A stretch of 64,000 bases of DNA from contig NZ_JAPVQY010000019.1 in assembly GCF_027257875.1 (NCBI RefSeq), positions 1 to 64,000 of the forward strand, written 5' to 3'. The notes beneath the pieces were generated by a model, which did no database searches, was not told the origin of the DNA, and was given only the letters and a program-made list of their open reading frames with translations. Below, one piece after another: positions 19,190 to 28,551 of the stretch. Position numbers and translations under genes: made by a program. Origin of the DNA: Burkholderia sp. IMCC1007. GTDB lineage: Bacteria; Pseudomonadota; Gammaproteobacteria; Burkholderiales; Burkholderiaceae. The number at the start of each line of letters is the position of its first letter. Position 1 is the stretch's first letter.

Positions 19190-19804
19190 TTATGCAAGGA
19201 CGTAATGACGCTCACTTGTTCTTGCACCTAGCGCAGAGGTAAACACGATTTCCGTTGGCGTCGGTACGAAACCAAACCTGTTTCCGGCCAGAGCTATTCC
19301 AGCCGCGCAGTTCGACATTGCATCTGGAGCAGACTTGGGGCCAAACGTTGACCCCGGCTTGTTTCTAAAAAGGTACGATAACAGCAAGAATGGAACGAGA
19401 GCGACGATAACAATGCCCGTAAAGATGTCCATAGTGCTCTTAAGCCTTCGAATATGAGGGGGCGTATAGAGCTGCTGACGTGTCCCGTGTATATGAGCTT
19501 CATATCGGGTCTTGTGGGCAGCTCCTATTAGGGGGCGGCAATATGGGGACTTCGATCCCCACTGGCCGGTGTATGGATTTTGGTTTCCCTGGGTAGACCA
19601 GTTGTCTAGCTTTGTATCGTTCGGGTTGGTCTGGTAGTGGCCCTGAACGTAGGTCCCGTTTGAGCGCGTGTAACCGTTGACGTAATGCTCACCGGAAGAC
19701 GACCCGTAGAGATTCGAACCGGATGAGTGGTAACCGTAGCTGGAGGTATGCGCGTATGCTGCACCTGCGCTTACAAGAAGCGCGGCGAGAATGATCTTTT
19801 TCAA
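19190..19804 (-). CDS. Exported repeat-type protein, read through into a second ORF
   Basis: A TTG start at 19804 has a good ribosome site (AGGGGA, 7 bases upstream) and begins with a signal peptide (KKIILAALLVSAGAAYAH). Residues about 35-90 carry the motif YVNGYTRSNGTYVQGHYQTNPND and DNWSTQGNQNPYTGQWG, found in small exported proteins of phages and many proteobacteria. The frame then runs on through poor-quality sequence and a membrane helix at about residues 125-145 to give 204 residues. The natural end of the exported protein is probably near residue 95 and the rest belongs to the next gene. Base composition is AT-richer than the surroundings, suggesting transfer. Confidence 0.55.
   Translation of the reverse strand: MKKIILAALLVSAGAAYAHTSSYGYHSSGSNLYGSSSGEHYVNGYTRSNGTYVQGHYQTNPNDTKLDNWSTQGNQNPYTGQWGSKSPYCRPLIGAAHKTRYEAHIHGTRQQLYTPPHIRRLKSTMDIFTGIVIVALVPFLLLSYLFRNKPGSTFGPKSAPDAMSNCAAGIALAGNRFGFVPTPTEIVFTSALGARTSERHYVLA
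19212..19432 (-). pseudogene. Membrane-anchored zinc-ribbon protein, frameshifted
   Basis: From ATG 19432 the first frame gives a membrane helix (MDIFTGIVIVALVPFLLLSY). A different frame then encodes NVWPQVCSRCNVELRG and VYLCARCKNK followed by TGA, a clear CxxC...CxxC zinc ribbon. The two join if one G is added to the GGGG run near 19350-19353, giving a protein of about 73 residues. Either the gene is broken or the run was misread. Confidence 0.5.
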
Positions 19805-20202
19805 GGTGGTCCCCTGTAGCGTATCGGAAGTAGTTATCCGGCGCGTAGCAAATCCATGGCCAGTGGTCTGATACTACACCGGCCTTCCTGCTAATTCGAC
19901 TGGTGCTTACGGGGCCCAAATGTTGGCCGGGAAAATCTCAGAGGGTATCTGATAAAGTCGCCGCCGCGAAATTCCCCCGGTGTCCCTCCCGATTCTCGCG
20001 GGCACTCCATCATGATGCGCATCCGATAACGCGCGCGATTCCTGACGCGTGGGCGCGTGCTTCTCCAGCGGGATGGCCGCTCTAGGCCTTGTGGAGGCAT
20101 ATTCCCAAGCATCGAGGTTCAGGATTCGTCGGCGCAGAAATGAAAACGGGCCGTGCGGCCCGTGCTGGTGAAAGAGCGTCCGGCCTGCAAGGCGCTCTTG
20201 AT
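19805..20202. other. AT-richer spacer, no gene seen
   Basis: About 400 bases between the two small genes of the patch. Open frames here have no family resemblance or ribosome sites. The terminator of the gene at 20203 lies at its right end. Confidence 0.4.
20142..20166 (-). terminator. Terminator of the small zinc-ribbon gene
   Basis: On the minus strand ACGGGCCG and CGGCCCGT form a stem around CA and are followed by TTTTCATTT, just downstream of the stop at 20203. Confidence 0.7.
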
Positions 20203-20400
20203 TCAAAAGAAGCGGGCAATACCCGATTTCTTCGCGATTTTCTCAAGCAACACTGCCGTGTTGTAGTAATCCATCACGCCCACTACCGCGCCGCATGAGC
20301 GGCACTGTACTGTGTTGACTTTGAAATTAGAGCCATATGGTGAGATGGTCTGTGTTTCAAAGGAAGTGCTGTCGCATTTTGGACATTTAGAGGTCGCCAT
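20203..20400 (-). CDS. Small zinc-ribbon protein (65 aa)
   Basis: A 65-residue protein opening MATSKCPKCDSTSFE with a second pair CRSCGAVVGV, forming a four-cysteine zinc ribbon, followed by a short helical tail (YYNTAVLLEKIAKKSGIARFF). Similar orphan proteins occur in variable regions of many proteobacteria; role unknown, probably nucleic-acid or protein binding. It lies in the AT-richer patch and has its own terminator. Confidence 0.75.
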   Translation of the reverse strand: MATSKCPKCDSTSFETQTISPYGSNFKVNTVQCRSCGAVVGVMDYYNTAVLLEKIAKKSGIARFF

Positions 20401-20472
20401 CGCAGTTGAAGTCGACGCAGCGGTTGCCGATCGAGTGACGGCGCGCCCCGGCGCACGCGCAGGCGCACGCGG

Positions 20473-20838
20473 TCAGTCGGCAAGCCGCTTGTCGGCGAGC
20501 GCCTTGCAGCAGTCTTCGTATACCCACTGCACGAGTTTCGCGCGGTAGTCGAGGTCGTCGGTATCGACGATTTCCTCGACCGCATCGCGCGCCCATGATG
20601 CGTCGACGAAGCCCGCGTGGCGCTTCGCGATGTCCTGCGCGAGCGCGGCCAGCTTCGCGATGGCGAGCCAGTCGGCCTGCCGGTGATGGCGGTCGAGCCA
20701 GCGGTGCGCGGCCTGCACGTGGAACGCCGCGTCGGGCCAGGATTCGTTGAGATAAAACGCGCCGAGATTGCCGCAGGTGAGCCAGCACAGCAGCTCGAGG
20801 CGGTCTTGGGAGCCGAGGTTGTAGGATGCGTCGGTCAT
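20473..20838 (-). CDS. Hypothetical protein (121 aa)
   Basis: A 121-residue helical soluble protein beginning MTDASYNLGSQDRLELLCWLTCGNLGAFYLNE. An in-frame ATG at 20859 would add seven residues (MPFVSAA); neither has a convincing ribosome site and I prefer the shorter form. Aromatic and acidic content is high (VQWVYEDCC). I do not recognise a family. It lies just right of the AT-richer patch and has ordinary base composition, so it is probably the first gene of the resident chromosome again. Confidence 0.65.
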   Translation of the reverse strand: MTDASYNLGSQDRLELLCWLTCGNLGAFYLNESWPDAAFHVQAAHRWLDRHHRQADWLAIAKLAALAQDIAKRHAGFVDASWARDAVEEIVDTDDLDYRAKLVQWVYEDCCKALADKRLAD

Positions 20839-21094
20839 GGCAGCGCTCACGAAAGGCATCGATTCCGGGTGGCGCGGGCTGCAATAGCCGGCGCCGATAC
20901 TAAAAACATAGCACGATGCGGGCCACGTCGCGCGTCGGCGTGGCGCGAATGCCGCAACGGCGGGAATGGGCGGCAGTCGGCCGCCGCGCCGGCGCCGGTG
21001 CAGCCGGCGTGCCGGGCGTTGCGGCGTCGTTCGATGTCATCGCCGCGGCGCGCCACTCTCGCTAGAATGGCCGTTTTCCGGGAGACAGGAAACG

Positions 21095-22531
21095 ATGAAA
21101 ATTTACGATCAGTTTTACATCGACGGCGCATGGCGCAAGCCGGCCGGCACCGGCACGATCGACGTGATCGACTCGGGCACCGAGGCCGTGATCGGCCGGA
21201 TTCCGGAGGGCGTCGCGTCCGATGCGCAGGACGCGATCCGCGCCGCGCGCGCGGCCTTCGATTCGTGGGCCGCCACGCCGGCCGCGACGCGTGCCGGCTA
21301 CCTGCGCAAGATCGTCGAGCGTCTGCAGGCGCGCAGCGAGGCGCTCGCACAGTCGATCACCGGCGAAGTCGGGATGCCGATCAAGCTGTCGCGCGCGATC
21401 CAGGTCGGCGGTCCGATCTACAACTGGAAGGCGTACGCGAAGCTCGCGGAATCGTTCGAATTCGAGGCGACGGTCGGCAACTCGCTGGTGGTGCGCGAGC
21501 CGGTCGGCGTCGTCGCGGCGATCACGCCGTGGAACTACCCGCTCAACCAGGTCACGCTGAAGGTCGCGCCGGCGCTCGCGGCGGGCTGCACGGTGGTCCT
21601 GAAGCCGTCGGAAGTCGCGCCGCTGAACGCCTTCATGCTCGCCGAGGCGATTCACGAAGCGGGCTTGCCGCCGGGCGTGTTCAACCTCGTGTGCGGCTAC
21701 GGGCCCGTCGTCGGCGAGGTGCTGGCCACCGATCCGGACGTCGACATGGTGTCGTTCACAGGCTCGACGCGCGCCGGCAAGCGCGTGGCCGAGCTGGCGG
21801 CCGCGGGCGTCAAGCGCGTCGCGCTCGAACTCGGCGGCAAGTCGGCGTCGGTGATCCTCGACGATGCCGATTTCGCGGCGGCGGTGAAGGGCACGGTCAA
21901 CGCGTGCTACCTGAACGCCGGCCAGACCTGCTCGGCGCACACGCGCATGCTGGTGCCCGAAGCGCGCTACGACGAGGCGCGCGAGATCGCGAAGGCCGCG
22001 GCCGAAGCGTACGTCGCGGGCGACCCGCGGCTGGAAACGACCCGTCTCGGCGCACTCGCGTCGGCCGTGCAGCAACAGCGCGTGCAGGCGTACATCCAGA
22101 GCGGGATCGACGACGGCGCGGAACTCGTGACGGGCGGCACGGGCTTGCCCGAAGGGCTCGCGAAAGGCTTCTTCGTGAAGCCGACCGTATTCGGCCGCGT
22201 CGATCCGAAATCGGCGATCGCACAGGAGGAGATTTTCGGGCCGGTGCTGTCGATCATCACGTATCGCGACGAAGACGAAGCCGTGCGGATCGCGAACGAT
22301 TCGCCGTACGGGCTCGGCGGCGCGGTGTGGGCCGGCAGCGACGAACGCGCGATGCGCGTGGCGCGCCGCATCCGCACGGGCCAGGTCGACATCAACGGCG
22401 GCACGTGGAACAGCGCCGCGCCGTTCGGCGGTTTCAAGCAGTCGGGGCATGGCCGCGAGAACGGCGTGTACGGGCTCGAAGAGTATCTCGAGTACAAGTC
22501 GATGCAGCTCAAGCCAACGCCTCAGGGCTGA
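21095..22531 (+). CDS. Aldehyde dehydrogenase (NAD(P)+)
   Basis: A 478-residue class-3-fold aldehyde dehydrogenase that oxidises an unidentified aldehyde to the acid. It shows the cofactor segment [22 protein letters not shown] (about 147-168), [13 protein letters not shown], the catalytic Glu in [11 protein letters not shown] (about 247) and the catalytic Cys in [12 protein letters not shown] (about 281). The ATG at 21095 follows GGGAGACAGGA; the longer frame upstream is Arg-rich. A terminator follows. Confidence 0.93.
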   Translation: MKIYDQFYIDGAWRKPAGTGTIDVIDSGTEAVIGRIPEGVASDAQDAIRAARAAFDSWAATPAATRAGYLRKIVERLQARSEALAQSITGEVGMPIKLSRAIQVGGPIYNWKAYAKLAESFEFEATVGNSLVVREPVGVVAAITPWNYPLNQVTLKVAPALAAGCTVVLKPSEVAPLNAFMLAEAIHEAGLPPGVFNLVCGYGPVVGEVLATDPDVDMVSFTGSTRAGKRVAELAAAGVKRVALELGGKSASVILDDADFAAAVKGTVNACYLNAGQTCSAHTRMLVPEARYDEAREIAKAAAEAYVAGDPRLETTRLGALASAVQQQRVQAYIQSGIDDGAELVTGGTGLPEGLAKGFFVKPTVFGRVDPKSAIAQEEIFGPVLSIITYRDEDEAVRIANDSPYGLGGAVWAGSDERAMRVARRIRTGQVDINGGTWNSAAPFGGFKQSGHGRENGVYGLEEYLEYKSMQLKPTPQG

Positions 22532-22553
22532 GCGTTCACCCCCGCACGACCCG

Positions 22554-22581
22554 AAACGGCACGCTCGCGTGTCGTTTTTTT
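22554..22581 (+). terminator. Terminator after aldehyde dehydrogenase
   Basis: AAACGGCACGC pairs with GCGTGTCGTTT (one G-T pair) across a 2-base gap, followed by a run of seven T. Confidence 0.8.
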
Positions 22582-22660
22582 ATTGACGGCCGTCAAGGTG
22601 CGCGCCGGTGGATCGTCGATCATCGCGGTTCCGATTTCCGATGTTTCGACGAGGCTCCCG

Positions 22661-23851
22661 ATGACCGCACCCACTTCCTTCCCGCCGCTGACGATTCGCG
22701 GCCGCACCTTGCTGCCCGTCGTGCAGGGCGGTATGGGCGTCGGCATCTCCGCGCACCGTCTCGCGGGCAGCGTCGCGCGCGAAGGCGCGCTCGGCACGAT
22801 CGCGAGCATCGACCTGCGTCATCACCATGCGGACCTACTCGCGCGCTGCCGCGCGAATCCCGACCGCGCGACGCTGGAGGCCGCGAATCTCGACGCACTC
22901 GCGCGCGAGATTGGCCTCGCGAAGACCTACGCCGACGGGCGCGGAATGATTGCCGTCAACGTGATGAAGGCGGTGAGCGCGCATGCGGACTACGTGGGCG
23001 TCGCGTGCGAAGCGGGCGCCGACGCGATCGTGATGGGCGCCGGCTTGCCGCTGGACCTGCCGGACCTCACGCACGGCCATGACATCGCGCTGATCCCGAT
23101 CCTGTCGGACAGCCGCGGGATCGCGCTGGTGCTGAAGAAATGGATGAAGAAGGGGCGCCTGCCCGATGCGATCGTGATCGAGCATCCGGCGCATGCGGGC
23201 GGTCATCTCGGCGTCACGCAGATCGACGACATGCACGACGCGCGCTTCGATTTCGTACGCGTGCTCGACGAGACCGCAAACGTCATGGCGTCGCTCGGCC
23301 TCGCACGCGACACGATCCCGCTGATCGTTGCGGGCGGGATCAACAGTCACGACGCGGTGCGCGCGGCGCTCGAGGCCGGCGCGAACGGCGTGCAGGTCGG
23401 AACGCCGTTCGCCGTGACCGAAGAAGGCGATGCGCATCCGAACTTCAAGCGCGTGCTGGCCGACGCATGCGCCGACGACATCGTCGAGTTCGTCAGCGTG
23501 ACGGGGCTGCCCGCCCGCGCGGTGAAGACGCCGTGGCTCGATCGCTACCTGCGCAACGAGACGCGCATTCGCAACAAGCTCGGCGCGTTCCGGCAGCGCT
23601 GCCCGACCGCGCTCGAATGCCTGAGCGTATGCGGGCTGCGCGACGGCATCGAGAAATTCGGTCACTTCTGCATCGACACGCGGCTGGCGGCCGCATTGCG
23701 CGGCGACGTCGCGAACGGCCTGTTCTTCCGTGGCCGCGAAGCGCTGCCGTTCGGCAACGCGATCCGCAGCGTGCGCGACTTGCTGGACCTGTTGCTGACC
23801 GGCCGTGCTTGCGACCCTGTGACAAACCGCCCCATGTTTACGCTGGCTTGA
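22661..23851 (+). CDS. NAD(P)H-dependent flavin oxidoreductase, nitronate monooxygenase-like
   Basis: A 396-residue TIM-barrel FMN enzyme of the nitronate monooxygenase / 2-nitropropane dioxygenase family. Visible motifs: PVVQGGMGVGISAHRLAG at the N-terminus, IVIEHPAHAGGHLG (catalytic His region), and VAGGINSHDAVRAALEAGANGVQVGTPF for FMN phosphate binding. The ATG at 22661 follows GAGG. The enzyme probably detoxifies nitronates, but family members include trans-2-enoyl reductases, so substrate is uncertain. Confidence 0.87.
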   Translation: MTAPTSFPPLTIRGRTLLPVVQGGMGVGISAHRLAGSVAREGALGTIASIDLRHHHADLLARCRANPDRATLEAANLDALAREIGLAKTYADGRGMIAVNVMKAVSAHADYVGVACEAGADAIVMGAGLPLDLPDLTHGHDIALIPILSDSRGIALVLKKWMKKGRLPDAIVIEHPAHAGGHLGVTQIDDMHDARFDFVRVLDETANVMASLGLARDTIPLIVAGGINSHDAVRAALEAGANGVQVGTPFAVTEEGDAHPNFKRVLADACADDIVEFVSVTGLPARAVKTPWLDRYLRNETRIRNKLGAFRQRCPTALECLSVCGLRDGIEKFGHFCIDTRLAAALRGDVANGLFFRGREALPFGNAIRSVRDLLDLLLTGRACDPVTNRPMFTLA

Positions 23852-23916
23852 CGGATATCAAGATGGCGAAATGACCCTACTGAGAGAATGGAATCCATTC
23901 TTTGGGGGTCCGTACC

Positions 23917-24561
23917 ATGCACAAAACAATTCGAATCCGCGTCACCGTTGCTGCTGCCGTTGCGGCAGCCCTCGTCTCGATGCCGTCGCTGTCGCAGGCG
24001 GCGTCGCCGGGCGACGGCATCAACCAGGGTGACGTGCTGGTCCGGCTGCGCGCGATCAGCATCCAGCCGAACGAGCGCGCGAGCGACACGCTCGGCGCGA
24101 TCGACACCGGCGTGAACAACGCGATCGTGCCGGAGCTCGACTTCACCTACATGATTCGCGACTACCTCGGCGTGGAGCTGATCCTCGGCACGTCGCGGCA
24201 TCAGATGACGTCGAGCCTCGGCAATCTCGGCGGCGTGGGCGTGCTGCCGCCGACGCTCTTGCTGCAGTACCACTTCAACCATGCGGGCAAGGTGCGTCCG
24301 TACGTCGGCGCCGGGTTGAACTACACGTACTTCTACAACAACGGGCTCAACGTCGGCGGCGAAGGCGTGTCGATCAACAAGAGCAGCTTCGGTCCGGCGC
24401 TGCAGTTCGGCGTCGACGTGCAGCTGACGAAGAAGGTATTCATGAACGTCGACGTGAAGAAGATCTGGATGAGCACCGATGCGACGCTGGGCGACAAGGG
24501 CATCGGCACGCTGCACATCGATCCGCTGATCGTGGGCGTGGGCGTCGGGATGAAGTTCTAG
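23917..24561 (+). CDS. ompW: OmpW-family outer-membrane protein
   Basis: A 214-residue eight-strand beta-barrel protein of the OmpW family, implicated in transport of small hydrophobic compounds. Signal peptide of about 28 residues (VTVAAAVAAALVSMPSLSQAAS); then GDVLVRLRAISIQP, PELDFTYMIRDYLGVELILGTSRH, LLLQYHFN and RPYVGAGLNYTYFYNN, all OmpW signatures, ending in VGMKF with terminal Phe for outer-membrane assembly. The ATG at 23917 gives the best signal peptide. A terminator follows. Confidence 0.93.
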   Translation: MHKTIRIRVTVAAAVAAALVSMPSLSQAASPGDGINQGDVLVRLRAISIQPNERASDTLGAIDTGVNNAIVPELDFTYMIRDYLGVELILGTSRHQMTSSLGNLGGVGVLPPTLLLQYHFNHAGKVRPYVGAGLNYTYFYNNGLNVGGEGVSINKSSFGPALQFGVDVQLTKKVFMNVDVKKIWMSTDATLGDKGIGTLHIDPLIVGVGVGMKF

Positions 24562-24592
24562 ACGCGCGCGAAAAGGAACCGAGTTGGGGTTG

Positions 24593-24626
24593 GCGGCATG
24601 GCGGTCGGCATGCCGCTCTTTTTTTG
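24593..24626 (+). terminator. Terminator after ompW
   Basis: GCGGCATG (24593-24600) and CATGCCGC (24609-24616) form a stem followed by CTTTTTTT. Confidence 0.85.
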
Positions 24627-24636
24627 TGCGCCGGTT

Positions 24637-24858
24637 TTACAGCTTGTCGTACTGAAAGCGCATCGCGGTGCCTTCGTGCTTGATGCGCTCCCACACCGCG
24701 CGTTTCTCGTCGTCGCTCAGGAATACCCAGTTCGATACTTCGGCGGCGGTGCGGCCGCAGCCCTTGCAGACTTCGTCGAAGAGGGTCGAGCAGACGCCGA
24801 TGCAGGGGCTGTCGGGCAGGTCGTGGAGATTGGAGGTCATCGGAAGGGTGCGTGCCAT
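24637..24858 (-). CDS. DUF1289 iron-sulfur/zinc-like small protein
   Basis: A 73-residue protein with the DUF1289 signature SPCIGVCSTLFDEVCKGCGRTAAEVSNW: four cysteines that probably bind a metal, followed by a helical tail (SDDEKRAVWERI). Related to E. coli YdhL. An in-frame ATG six residues later (24840) is an alternative start. Function unknown. It converges on ompW across the terminator. Confidence 0.85.
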   Translation of the reverse strand: MARTLPMTSNLHDLPDSPCIGVCSTLFDEVCKGCGRTAAEVSNWVFLSDDEKRAVWERIKHEGTAMRFQYDKL

Positions 24859-25284
24859 GAATCGTCAGGGCGTCATTTTAATGCATCGGCACCGATCGGC
24901 CGGCGCCGCGGGCAACGGCCGGGCCGCGGTGCCGGCCAGGGCCGTAGCACGCGCGGCGAATTCGCCCGCGCAACGCGGGTGTGCGGGGCCGTCGCGCGCG
25001 CTTGCGGTGCGGCGTGCGGATGCGGTTTCGCCGGCGCTTTCTTTTCCTGATGGACAGCGGCCGATTACCCGATAGAATCCCCCGGGAACACTAGGCCGTG
25101 CGGCCCGCCCGAAGCGGCTCGCCGCCGGAATCTGTTCCGTTTGCGCGACACCGGCATGATTTTTTTGTGACGGCGCGTGAATGATGGTAGTTTTCGGGGT
25201 TTTCGAGGGGCGGAGCACCAGAATGCGCCGCCATGACGAGGCAGACGGCAGCCGGGCAACGCGTCCGGCCGAAGGGAGAACGGG
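24859..25284. other. Region upstream of the polyamine operon
   Basis: About 425 bases between divergent genes. It should hold the promoter of the pot operon; CGATAGAAT near 25070 is the most -10-like string and AAGGGAG lies just before the potF start. No operator was recognised. Confidence 0.35.
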
Positions 25285-26379
25285 ATGAAAGCAAAGGTAG
25301 TGGGCCGGTTCGCAGCGCTCGCGCTGTGCGTGGGTGCATCGGCGGCGGCGGCGAAGGATACGCAGCTCAATGTCTATAACTGGTCGGACTACATTGCGAA
25401 GGACACGATCCCGAACTTCGAGAAGCAGGCGGGCGTCAAGGTTCGCTACGACAACTACGACAGCGACGACACGCTGCAGGCGAAGCTGCTGACGGGCAGC
25501 TCGGGCTACGACATCGTCGTGCCGACCAGCAACTATGCGGGCAAGCAGATCGCCGCCGGCATCTTCACGCCGCTCGACAAGTCGAAGCTGCCGAACCTCA
25601 AGTACCTCGATCCGCAACTGATGGCGCTCGTCGCAGGCGCCGACCCGGGCAACAAGTTCTCGGTGCCCTGGGCATACGGCACGACCGGCCTCGCGTACAA
25701 CCTGACAAAGGCGCAACAGGCGCTCGGCAAGGTGCCGCTCGACAACTGGGACATCCTGTTCAAGCCCGAAAACCTCGCGAAGCTGAAGACCTGCGGCGTG
25801 TCGGTGCTCGACGCGCCCGACCAGATGTTCGCGGCGGCGCTGCACTACATCGGCAAGGATCCGATGAGCACGAACCCGGCCGACTACAAGGCCGCGATGG
25901 ACGTGCTGAAGAAGATCCGCCCGTACATCACGCAATTCAACTCGTCGGGCTACATCAACGACCTGGTCGGCGGCGACATCTGCTTCGCGTTCGGCTGGTC
26001 GGGCGACGTCGTGATCGCGAAGCATCGCGCGATCGAAGCGAAGAAGCCGTACAAGATCGAGTACTACATTCCGAAGGGCGGCGCGCCGGTGTGGTTCGAC
26101 GTGATGGCGATCCCGAAGGACGCGAAGAACAAGGATGCCGCGCTGCAGTGGATCAACTACATCGAGGATCCGAAGGTGCACGCGGCGATCACGAACGCGG
26201 TGTACTACCCGAGCGCGAACGCCGAGGCTCGCAAGTACGTGCGTCCGGACGTCGCGAACGACCCGGCGGTCTACCCGCCGGCCGACGTCGTGAAGACGCT
26301 GTTCCTGCTCAAGCCGCTGCCGGCGGAAATCCAGCGTCTGCAGACGCGTCTGTGGACCGAGCTGAAATCGGGCCGCTGA
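25285..26379 (+). CDS. potF: Polyamine ABC transporter substrate-binding protein
   Basis: Periplasmic binding protein, probably for putrescine or spermidine. The 364-residue protein has a signal peptide of about 22 residues (AALALCVGASAAAA) and the PotD/PotF landmarks LNVYNWSDYIAKDTIPNFEKQAGVKVRYDNYDSD, GYDIVVPTSNY, SVPWAYGTTGLAYN and GDICFAFGWSGDV, which contain aromatic and acidic residues lining the polyamine site. First gene of a four-gene operon in the order potF-G-H-I. Confidence 0.94.
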   Translation: MKAKVVGRFAALALCVGASAAAAKDTQLNVYNWSDYIAKDTIPNFEKQAGVKVRYDNYDSDDTLQAKLLTGSSGYDIVVPTSNYAGKQIAAGIFTPLDKSKLPNLKYLDPQLMALVAGADPGNKFSVPWAYGTTGLAYNLTKAQQALGKVPLDNWDILFKPENLAKLKTCGVSVLDAPDQMFAAALHYIGKDPMSTNPADYKAAMDVLKKIRPYITQFNSSGYINDLVGGDICFAFGWSGDVVIAKHRAIEAKKPYKIEYYIPKGGAPVWFDVMAIPKDAKNKDAALQWINYIEDPKVHAAITNAVYYPSANAEARKYVRPDVANDPAVYPPADVVKTLFLLKPLPAEIQRLQTRLWTELKSGR

Positions 26380-26406
26380 CGCGCGCCGAAGTGAGCCGGC
26401 AGTCAT

Positions 26407-26436
26407 GAAGCCCCTGGTGCCCCCGGGGGCTTTTTC
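26407..26436 (+). terminator. Attenuator-like terminator between potF and potG
   Basis: AAGCCCC (26408-26414) pairs with GGGGCTT (26426-26432), followed by TTTTTC. Being inside the operon, it probably lets potF be made in excess of the membrane components. Confidence 0.75.
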
Positions 26437-26464
26437 GTCAAACGCAGGAGAGAAGCAGCAGATC

Positions 26465-27625
26465 ATGAATAGCCAGTCGGGTGCGCCGGTCGCCGGCGCG
26501 CCGTCCTTCGTTCCATCATCCGGCGCGGATTCACGCGCCGAGAACTTTGTTCAGATCGTCGACGTCGTCAAGAAATTCGGCGAGACCGAGGTGGTGCGCA
26601 ACGTGAACCTCTCGGTCCGCCAGGGCGAGCTGTTCGCGCTGCTCGGCAGTTCGGGTTCCGGCAAGTCGACGCTGCTGCGGATGCTCGCGGGCCTCGAGAC
26701 GGTCACGTCGGGCAAGATCCTGATCGACGGCGAGGACCTCGCGCAGATGCCGCCGTACAAGCGGCCCGTGAACATGATGTTCCAGTCGTATGCGCTGTTT
26801 CCGCACATGTCGGTCGAATCGAACGTCGCGTTCGGCCTGAAGCAGGAAGGCACGCCGAAGGCCGAACTGAAGGAGCGCGTCGCCGCGGCGCTCGACCTCG
26901 TGCAGATGGGCAAGTACGCGAAGCGCAAGCCGCATCAGCTGTCGGGCGGCCAGCAGCAGCGCGTCGCGCTCGCGCGTTCGCTCGTGAAGCGTCCGAAGGT
27001 GCTGCTGCTCGACGAGCCGATGTCCGCGCTCGACAAGCAGATCCGCCAGCGCACGCAGATCGAGCTCGTCAACATCCTGAAGAAGGTCGGCGTCACCTGC
27101 ATCATGGTCACGCACGACCAGGAAGAAGCGATGACGATGGCGAATCGGCTCGCGGTGATGAGCGAAGGGCAGATCGTGCAGATCGGCTCGCCGAACGACG
27201 TCTACGAATATCCGAACAGCCGCTTCTCGGCCGAGTTCATCGGCTCGACCAACCTGTTCGACGGCGTCACCGTCGAGGACGAGCCCGATCACGTGTACAT
27301 CGAAGCGCCGGAGCTGCCGAGCCGGCTCTACGTGAGCCACGGGATCACGGGCCCGCTGGGGATGCCGGTCACGGTGTCCGTGCGCCCCGAGCGGATCGCG
27401 CTCACGCGCAAGCCGCCGGAAGGCGCGTTCAACTGGGCGCACGGCAAGATCAGCAACGTCGCGTACATGGGCGGCTATTCGCTGTATCACGTGCGGCTCG
27501 ACGCGGGCAAGACGGTGATCGCGAACGTGTCGAGCCTCGCGATCAGCGAGCTCGAGACGCCGTCGCTCGGCGACGAGATCTACGTGCGCTGGAGCGCGAC
27601 GGCAGGCGTGGTGCTGACGTCATGA
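26465..27625 (+). CDS. potG: Polyamine ABC transporter ATP-binding protein
   Basis: A 386-residue ATPase energising polyamine uptake: Walker A LLGSSGSGKSTLLRML, Q-loop FQSYALFPHMSV, signature LSGGQQQRVALARSL, Walker B VLLLDEPMSALD, and a C-terminal TOBE domain (VTVSVRPERIALT). The ATG at 26465 lies after GGAGAGAAGCAGC; an upstream in-frame ATG at 26405 falls inside the terminator stem and is unlikely. Its stop overlaps the potH start (ATGA). Confidence 0.94.
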   Translation: MNSQSGAPVAGAPSFVPSSGADSRAENFVQIVDVVKKFGETEVVRNVNLSVRQGELFALLGSSGSGKSTLLRMLAGLETVTSGKILIDGEDLAQMPPYKRPVNMMFQSYALFPHMSVESNVAFGLKQEGTPKAELKERVAAALDLVQMGKYAKRKPHQLSGGQQQRVALARSLVKRPKVLLLDEPMSALDKQIRQRTQIELVNILKKVGVTCIMVTHDQEEAMTMANRLAVMSEGQIVQIGSPNDVYEYPNSRFSAEFIGSTNLFDGVTVEDEPDHVYIEAPELPSRLYVSHGITGPLGMPVTVSVRPERIALTRKPPEGAFNWAHGKISNVAYMGGYSLYHVRLDAGKTVIANVSSLAISELETPSLGDEIYVRWSATAGVVLTS

Positions 27626-28551
27626 GCACGCTCAAGTCCCTGTTCACGTGGCCCGTGCGGCGCTTCAACCTGACGGGCGGCTCGGCGGTCGTCGCGGGGC
27701 CGTACACGTGGCTCGTGCTGTTCTTCCTGGTGCCGTTCGTGCTGGTCGTGAAGATCAGCTTCGCGGAGCTGCAGCTCGGCATTCCGCCGTACACGGAACT
27801 CGCGTCGTATACGGAAGGCGTGGTGCACATCGCGCTGAACCTGTCGCACTACGCGTTCCTGTTCACCGACAGCCTGTATTTCGCGACCTACGTGAACTCG
27901 GTGGCGGTGGCCGCGATCACGACGCTGCTGTGTCTGCTGATCGGCTATCCGATGGCGTACTACATCGCGCGCTCGAATCCGGCAACCCGCAATCTGCTGA
28001 TGATGGGCGTGATGCTGCCGTTCTGGACGTCGTTCCTGATTCGCGTGTACGCGTGGATCGGGATCCTGAAGAACAACGGGCTCCTGAACAACTTCCTGAT
28101 GTGGATCGGGCTCACGCATACGCCGATCGAGCTGTACCGCACGAACTACGCGGTGTACATCGGGATGGTCTATTCGTACCTGCCGTTCCTCGTGATGCCG
28201 CTGTACGCGCACCTCGTGAAGATGGACCTGCGCCTGCTCGAAGCCGCGTACGACCTCGGCGCGAAGCCGTGGAAGGCGTTCGTGCAGATCACGCTGCCGC
28301 TGTCGAAGAACGGGATCATCGCGGGCTGCCTGCTGGTGTTCATCCCGGCGGTCGGCGAGTACGTGATTCCGGAGCTGCTCGGCGGCGCGAACACGCTGAT
28401 GATCGGCCGCGTGATGTGGAATGAATTCTTCAACAACGCGGACTGGCCGATGGCGTCGGCCGTGACCTGCGCGATGGTGCTGCTGCTGCTCGTGCCGATG
28501 GCGATGTTCCAGCACTTCCAGGCGAAGGAGCAGGAGGGCCGCCGCCGATGA
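27622..28551 (+). CDS. potH: Polyamine ABC transporter permease
   Basis: A 309-residue inner-membrane permease with about six helices and the EAA loop LLEAAYDLGAKPWKAFVQITLPLSKNGI (about 206-233) that contacts PotG. Start overlaps the end of potG and its end overlaps potI by 4 bases, so all three are translationally coupled. Confidence 0.94.
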   Translation: MSTLKSLFTWPVRRFNLTGGSAVVAGPYTWLVLFFLVPFVLVVKISFAELQLGIPPYTELASYTEGVVHIALNLSHYAFLFTDSLYFATYVNSVAVAAITTLLCLLIGYPMAYYIARSNPATRNLLMMGVMLPFWTSFLIRVYAWIGILKNNGLLNNFLMWIGLTHTPIELYRTNYAVYIGMVYSYLPFLVMPLYAHLVKMDLRLLEAAYDLGAKPWKAFVQITLPLSKNGIIAGCLLVFIPAVGEYVIPELLGGANTLMIGRVMWNEFFNNADWPMASAVTCAMVLLLLVPMAMFQHFQAKEQEGRRR

